From: Anaerolineae bacterium
GTDB taxonomy: Bacteria > Chloroflexota > Anaerolineae > Aggregatilineales > Aggregatilineaceae
Assembly: GCA_018432315.1 (NCBI GenBank)
Contig: JAHDLB010000025.1
Location: forward strand, 268,424-332,423
Length of the DNA: 64,000 nucleotides
Direction of reading: 5' to 3'
The position numbers and the translations under genes are program-made. Below are positions 60,372 to 64,000 of this stretch, piece after piece. Under the pieces are notes generated by a model. That model had not been told where the DNA came from. It worked only from the letters and a program-made list of their open reading frames with translations, and did no database searches. Position 1 is the first letter of the stretch; every line of letters begins with the position of its first letter.

Positions 60372-61468
60372 CCGCCCGCGACGACTGTCTCGAAGGCCGC
60401 GTCATACTGCGGGGCGAGCGCCCGCCAGTCGAAGCCGGCGACGTGCTCGCGCAGCGCGGGCGGCGCGGGTTGGGGATCGGTCAGATGGGCGCGCAGGCAG
60501 TCCGTCAGCCCTGCCTGCCCCTTGTAGATCGTCCGGGGATGCAGCGCCGGGGGCACCAGCGCCGGATAGTTCAGGCGACCGGGCAGCACCGGCCAGCAGC
60601 CGCAGTAGATCGCTTCCACCACGCTGATCCCGAAAAAGTCCTGGTTGGCCGTGCTGACAATGATATCCGCTTCCCACAGCAGGCGCGCATACGCCGCGAA
60701 CGACTCGACGTAACCGAACCGGATCACGCGCGCGTCCAGCCGCCGCCGCGCTTCCTCGAACTCGACCGGGTCCTGGCGCACGTTCTCGCCCACCAGCGCC
60801 ACCTCGAACGGGATGTCCTGCTCCGCCAGCCGGTAGAGCGCGCCGAAAAACGCCGCCGGGTTCTTGTCGTATTCCCAGCGGTGATTCCAGACGATCAGCG
60901 GCGGGTGGGCCGGGTCGCGCGGGGCCGTGGGGCGGTGTGCGTCGTAGCGCTGCAAGTCGAGCCCCACCGGCAGCACGTGGCTGCGCGCCCGCAGCGGCGC
61001 GACGGTGTGCAGGCCGGTGTGATCGGGATAGTGCTTGAGCAGGCGCGGCAGTTCCTCGAAAAAAACGTCGCGGTGAAAGGCGCTGTTGAAAAACACGGCG
61101 TCCGCTGCCAGCGCGCTCGCGTAGTTGATGAACGCGTAATGCTCCTGCAGCTTCTGGCGCGGGCCGGTCGGGTAGGTGAGCTGGTTCTCGTGGAAGTAGA
61201 TCGCGGCGGGGATGCGCGCCGTCAGCGGGCGGGTGAGCGCCAGGAACGTCGTCAGGTCGAGCATGTCCGACGCGACGATCAGGTCCGGCAGGCGGTCCAG
61301 CGCGCGGAACCGCTCCGCCAGCGCCACCGCGCCGCCCTGCATGCGCCACTGCCAGAACTGGCCCTCCAGGCTCAGGATGCGGACGTCGTGGACGCTGTGC
61401 GCCTGGTAGCCGCGCATCCATACGCCGTGCGATCCGGTGTCGTAAGGCTCGACCAGCAGGATCTGCAT
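60368..61468 (-). CDS. tRNA-queuosine mannosyltransferase-like glycosyltransferase (GT-B, DUF3524)
   Basis: 366 residues from ATG 61468. The N-terminal domain (about residues 2-165: QILLVEPYDTGSHGVWMRGY, FWQWRMQGGAVALAERF, IYFHENQLTYP) is the DUF3524 type of human GTDC1/QTMAN, which adds mannose to queuosine in tRNA-Asp. The C-terminal GT4-like half has IVWNHRWEYDKNPAAFFGALYRL and VSTANQDFFGISVVEA, with the acidic residues that bind the donor sugar. Bacterial homologues are less studied; the assignment rests on the N-terminal domain. The stop lies four bases inside the preceding convergent gene. Upstream on the same strand is the SH3/beta-lactamase-like gene, 20 bases away. Confidence 0.82.
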   Translation of the reverse strand: MQILLVEPYDTGSHGVWMRGYQAHSVHDVRILSLEGQFWQWRMQGGAVALAERFRALDRLPDLIVASDMLDLTTFLALTRPLTARIPAAIYFHENQLTYPTGPRQKLQEHYAFINYASALAADAVFFNSAFHRDVFFEELPRLLKHYPDHTGLHTVAPLRARSHVLPVGLDLQRYDAHRPTAPRDPAHPPLIVWNHRWEYDKNPAAFFGALYRLAEQDIPFEVALVGENVRQDPVEFEEARRRLDARVIRFGYVESFAAYARLLWEADIIVSTANQDFFGISVVEAIYCGCWPVLPGRLNYPALVPPALHPRTIYKGQAGLTDCLRAHLTDPQPAPPALREHVAGFDWRALAPQYDAAFETVVAGG

Positions 61469-61488
61469 GTCCCCCCCGGCAAGCGCGC

Positions 61489-63198
61489 TCAGCGCCCGAT
61501 CATGGGCAGGCTGTCCGACAGCAGCGCCGTCATCACCGGGTCGCTGCGCGGATCGCACAGGTCCGGCACGACACCGATGTCGGTCGCGTCGACCGGCGCG
61601 GACGGGTTGAGCGCGTTCCACGCCATCCGCGACAGCTCGGCCATCACCGGCGAGGAGAACTCGAACTCGAGCCAGTCTTCGCCGTACAGCGCGGCGACGA
61701 ACACGTAGGCCGTATCCGGGCCGAGCACGATCGCGGCGTCGCCGTGCGAGTCCTCGATCCAGCCGTGTTTGTGCAGCACGGGCGTCCCCGGCGGCACGCC
61801 GGCCTCGGTGAAGACGTTGATCACGTTGGCGTCCATCGCGTAGAGCATCTGGCGGCACTCGTGCGCGTCGAAATCGTTGGGATAGCGCTCCATCAGCAGG
61901 CCGGTTTCGTTGGCGGCGCACTGGTAAATCCCCGCCAGCAGCCAGCCCAGGTCCCGCGGGAGCATCTGGTTGTAACGATCGGGGCGGGCGCTGCTCTGGT
62001 CCGCGCCGGTGGTGATCGTGCCCACGTCGATCGTAGGCTCGCCCTCGCGGATCACGTAAGGCCGCAGGATGAACGTGCCGCGCAGGTCCAGGCTCTGCAT
62101 GAGGGCCGTCACGCGCTGCGCGCCGCGATACGGGTCGCCGTCTCCGATGCGGTCGAGGAGCTGGTTGGTGGTGATATTCTCACTGCACATCATGGTATCC
62201 GCCACCAGGAACGCCTCGTCCGCGGTCAGCGGCCCGTCGTGGCGCTGGAAGTAAGTGACCAGGATCGGGATTTTGGTCAGGCTCATGCCACTGAACGCCA
62301 CGCCATCATTGAGCGTGAACGTGTCGCCGGTCGTCAGGTCGAGCACGAACACCGATCCGAACTGGTCGGTATAGGGCGCGTACCCCTCCTGCAGCAGGTA
62401 CTCGTGCATGGCCTTGCCGAGCGTTTCGGCCAGCTCGCCCGGAGCCGCCGCCGCGTCACGCCACGGCGCGCCGTTGACGATGACGGTCTGCGGCGTGGGC
62501 GTGAGGGTGGGGTAGCCGAACTGGATCGCATTGGTCATCGGCACCTGGCTGGTGTCCCCCTCGATCTCCACGATCTCGCGGAAGATCCAGCCGGTTTCGA
62601 CCACGGCATCCGCAGCATCTGCCAGGGCCACGCGCACCCAGGGCACCAGCGTGTGCAGCTCCACCACCCGGAAGCGCGTCCCGGCGGGCACCTCGACGAT
62701 AGCCGGGTACTCGGTGCCGGGGCCGAAGCGCACGTTCGCATCACCGAGAGTGGTCGCCACCGGCCCGGCAGCGGTCGGCGTGGCGGTGGGCGGCGGCGCG
62801 GTCGCGGTGGGGCCGGGCGAGACGTCCTGAACAGGCGTGACCATGGCGTGGGGCGTTTCCACCGGGGGGAGCTCGTTGGACGTGGGCACCTGGGCCAGGT
62901 CGCCGATGATGGTAACCAGGTCCGCGTAGACCCACACCGCACCCGCGATGGCGGGGACATCGAGCTGCAGCCAGGGCACCTGGCTGTGCCGGGCCAGCAC
63001 GCGGTAGCGCGTCCCGGCGCTGATCTCGCCCACCAGCGGGTACTCGATGCCGGGGCCCTGGCGCAAGTTGGCCTGCCCTATCGCCTCGGCGAACACCTCC
63101 GGGAACGGGTCCTGGCCGTGACCGGCGGGCGCCGCCGCCAGCCAGCCCACTACCGCCGCCAGGATGATCGTGCTCAGCGTGATGGCGCGTCGCTGCAT
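61489..63198 (-). CDS. Secreted protein with two SH3b domains and a class A beta-lactamase-like domain
   Basis: 569 residues from ATG 63198 (GGAGAG six bases upstream). Signal peptide residues 1-about 32. Two SH3b domains (about 35-105 and 140-205; ANLRQGPGIEYPLVGEIS and ANVRFGPGTEYPAIVEVP) separated by a Thr/Pro linker; such domains bind peptidoglycan. Residues about 240-545 form a beta-lactamase2/DD-peptidase fold: SxxK motif in GMSLTKIPILV, a second-motif candidate CSENITTNQLLDR, and KHGW in the place of KTG. Likely cell-wall modifying or a penicillin-recognising protein, not necessarily a true beta-lactamase. tRNA-Lys with its own terminator lies directly upstream. Confidence 0.88.
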   Translation of the reverse strand: MQRRAITLSTIILAAVVGWLAAAPAGHGQDPFPEVFAEAIGQANLRQGPGIEYPLVGEISAGTRYRVLARHSQVPWLQLDVPAIAGAVWVYADLVTIIGDLAQVPTSNELPPVETPHAMVTPVQDVSPGPTATAPPPTATPTAAGPVATTLGDANVRFGPGTEYPAIVEVPAGTRFRVVELHTLVPWVRVALADAADAVVETGWIFREIVEIEGDTSQVPMTNAIQFGYPTLTPTPQTVIVNGAPWRDAAAAPGELAETLGKAMHEYLLQEGYAPYTDQFGSVFVLDLTTGDTFTLNDGVAFSGMSLTKIPILVTYFQRHDGPLTADEAFLVADTMMCSENITTNQLLDRIGDGDPYRGAQRVTALMQSLDLRGTFILRPYVIREGEPTIDVGTITTGADQSSARPDRYNQMLPRDLGWLLAGIYQCAANETGLLMERYPNDFDAHECRQMLYAMDANVINVFTEAGVPPGTPVLHKHGWIEDSHGDAAIVLGPDTAYVFVAALYGEDWLEFEFSSPVMAELSRMAWNALNPSAPVDATDIGVVPDLCDPRSDPVMTALLSDSLPMIGR

Positions 63199-63214
63199 AC
63201 CAGACTCTCCAAAC

Positions 63215-63247
63215 AAAAAGAGCGACCCGCCCGCAGTCGTGGATCGC
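63215..63247 (-). terminator. Rho-independent terminator of tRNA-Lys
   Basis: On the minus strand GCGATCC (63247-63241) pairs with GGGTCGC (63228-63222, one G-U pair), followed by a U-run (63219-63215). It separates the tRNA from the downstream SH3/beta-lactamase-like gene. Confidence 0.8.
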
Positions 63248-63268
63248 CCCCCGTGATTGTCACCCGAT

Positions 63269-63340
63269 TGAGCGTGGAGGGACTCGAACCCCCAACCAAT
63301 GGCTTAAAAGGCCACTGCTCTACCATTGAGCTACACGCCC
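63269..63340 (-). tRNA. tRNA-Lys (anticodon TTT)
   Basis: 72-base cloverleaf without encoded CCA. Acceptor GGGCGTG pairs with CACGCTC (one G-U), D-arm GCTC/GAGC, anticodon stem GTGGC/GCCAT with loop CTTTTAA giving anticodon TTT after U33, and T-arm GGGTTCGAGTCCC. Discriminator base A. All invariant positions (T8, A14, T54, T55, C56, A58) are present. Confidence 0.93.
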
Positions 63341-63406
63341 TGACGCCGCTAGTATATCACAAAGCCGGCGCATTTCAACGGCGGTTTTGCCGGGTGCGCG
63401 CAAAAC

Positions 63407-63412
63407 ATTATA
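63407..63412 (-). promoter_or_regulatory. Candidate -10 box of tRNA-Lys
   Basis: On the minus strand TATAAT, 67 bases before the tRNA 5' end. No convincing -35. The 216-base gap to the lipoprotein gene also contains TATTAT (63459-63464) on the plus strand, with TTTACA at 63434-63439 (19-base spacer) as a weak lipoprotein promoter. Confidence 0.45.
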
Positions 63413-63556
63413 CAGATTGCACATAGAATGAATTTTACAAGAAATCGGCAGTCCGGTGTATTATATAAACCATACCAGCGTATCTGGCCTGTCACCGATC
63501 CAATAAAGAACCTGTTGCGTCCGCTTCAAAGAACCATAGTGAGGAGAATAGAATCC

Positions 63557-64000
63557 ATGTTTAAGAAGAGACGTCTGATCGGGCTACTCCTGGTACTAGC
63601 CCTGATCGCCGTGTTAGCTCTATCTGCCTGTGGCGATGACGACGACGACGAAGAACCCACGCCACCTCCGACCGTCGCCGCAACCGAGGAACCAACCGAA
63701 GAGCCCACGCCTGAGCCAACTCCGGAGCCAACCGAAGAGGCTGCTGCCGAGCCGACTGAAGAGGCCGTAGCCGAGGAAACCGAAGAGCCGGCTGAAGAGG
63801 CCGAGCCGACCGAGGAAGCTGCTGCCGAGCCAACTGAAGAGGCCGTAGCCGAGGAGACCGAAGAACCGGCTGAGGTCGCCATGGCCGAGCCGACCGAGGA
63901 AGCTGCCGCCGAGGAACCAACCGAAGAGCCGGTAGCTGAGGAGACCGAGGAACCGGCTGAGGTCGCCATGGCCGAGGAGCCGGCTGAAGAGGCCGCCGAA
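63557..64000 (+). CDS. Lipoprotein with acidic Pro/Thr/Glu repeats, 3' end outside window
   Basis: At least 148 residues, cut by the window end. ATG 63557 follows GAGGAG with a ten-base spacer. The signal peptide is basic then hydrophobic (MFKKRRLIGLLLVLALIAVLALSAC), with lipobox LSAC and Cys25 for lipid attachment. The mature start is GDDDDDEEPTPPPTVAATEE, followed by repeats of about 26-28 residues built from PTEE, AEETEE and PAEE units. No domain is visible yet; in Anaerolineae such leaders often carry solute-binding or peptidase domains further on. The whole frame to the window edge is free of stops. Confidence 0.85.
   Translation, partial: MFKKRRLIGLLLVLALIAVLALSACGDDDDDEEPTPPPTVAATEEPTEEPTPEPTPEPTEEAAAEPTEEAVAEETEEPAEEAEPTEEAAAEPTEEAVAEETEEPAEVAMAEPTEEAAAEEPTEEPVAEETEEPAEVAMAEEPAEEAAE
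63740..63985 (+). repeat. Acidic tandem repeats in the lipoprotein gene
   Basis: Units start at 63740, 63818 and 63902 (periods 78 and 84 bases) and encode AAAEPTEEAVAEETEEPAE-like segments of about 26-28 residues with small variations. Confidence 0.8.

Overview
The window is GC-rich bacterial chromosome with short intergenic gaps and no insertion sequence, prophage or CRISPR array that I can see. The gene set points to a Chloroflexota bacterium, probably of the class Anaerolineae. The pointers are a DUF2089/SHOCT regulatory cluster, PTEEP-rich lipoproteins and surface proteins, a sodium-pumping decarboxylase cluster, BMP-type nucleoside ABC transport, and an FtsK with very long disordered linkers. 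The taxon is an inference from gene content, not a measurement.

Left part (1-20291). First comes the 3' end of a membrane glycosyltransferase-like gene, then two membrane proteins of unknown function, each with a good sigma70-type promoter. Three tandem M42 aminopeptidase genes follow (3302-6410). A five-gene minus-strand cluster (9898-6451) starts with a DUF2089 regulator and carries three further proteins that share a short SHOCT-like helical motif, plus a GNAT acetyltransferase. A 57-residue Flp-type pilin gene stands alone at 10259. A compact operon (12989-10520) encodes a PyrK-like electron-transfer subunit, a LmbE/PIG-L deacetylase and a dihydroorotate-dehydrogenase-like flavoprotein whose usual catalytic residues are not recognisable. 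Next are a secreted two-domain fasciclin protein, a complete four-subunit methylmalonyl-CoA decarboxylase-type sodium pump (17732-14253), and an ABM / iron-alcohol dehydrogenase / EamA exporter operon.

Middle part (20400-45140). A CorC/HlyC-type CBS protein and a Lon-N-domain protein are followed by a minus-strand dipeptide/oligopeptide ABC operon (Tat-exported binding protein, permease, fused double ATPase, permease). A plus-strand operon then encodes two LolD/MacB-type ATPases around one FtsX-type permease, ending with a STAS protein. Beyond a strong terminator lies a gene-free, AT-rich, highly structured leader (33381-33792) with a candidate promoter and operator. It precedes a single-pass membrane protein and an 1801-residue surface protein made of prealbumin/CnaB-like domains, about six 91-93-residue repeats and a TolB-like propeller. 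A nucleoside-type ABC system (two permeases, BMP binding protein, ATPase) closes this part.

Right part (45171-64000). Housekeeping genes pcrA/uvrD and ftsK (1750 residues) lie on the minus strand. Then come a GH1 beta-glucosidase divergent from a TetR regulator and DHA2 exporter, and a COG0701 permease / TIGR03943 pair followed by a membrane-anchored propeller protein. A convergent pair follows: a tRNA-queuosine mannosyltransferase-like enzyme and an SH3/beta-lactamase-fold protein. tRNA-Lys(TTT) has its own terminator. The window ends inside a lipoprotein gene with long acidic repeats.

Most promising for new biology are the SHOCT-motif cluster, the PyrK/LmbE/degenerate-PyrD operon, the structured element at 33598-33682 and the repeat-built surface protein.
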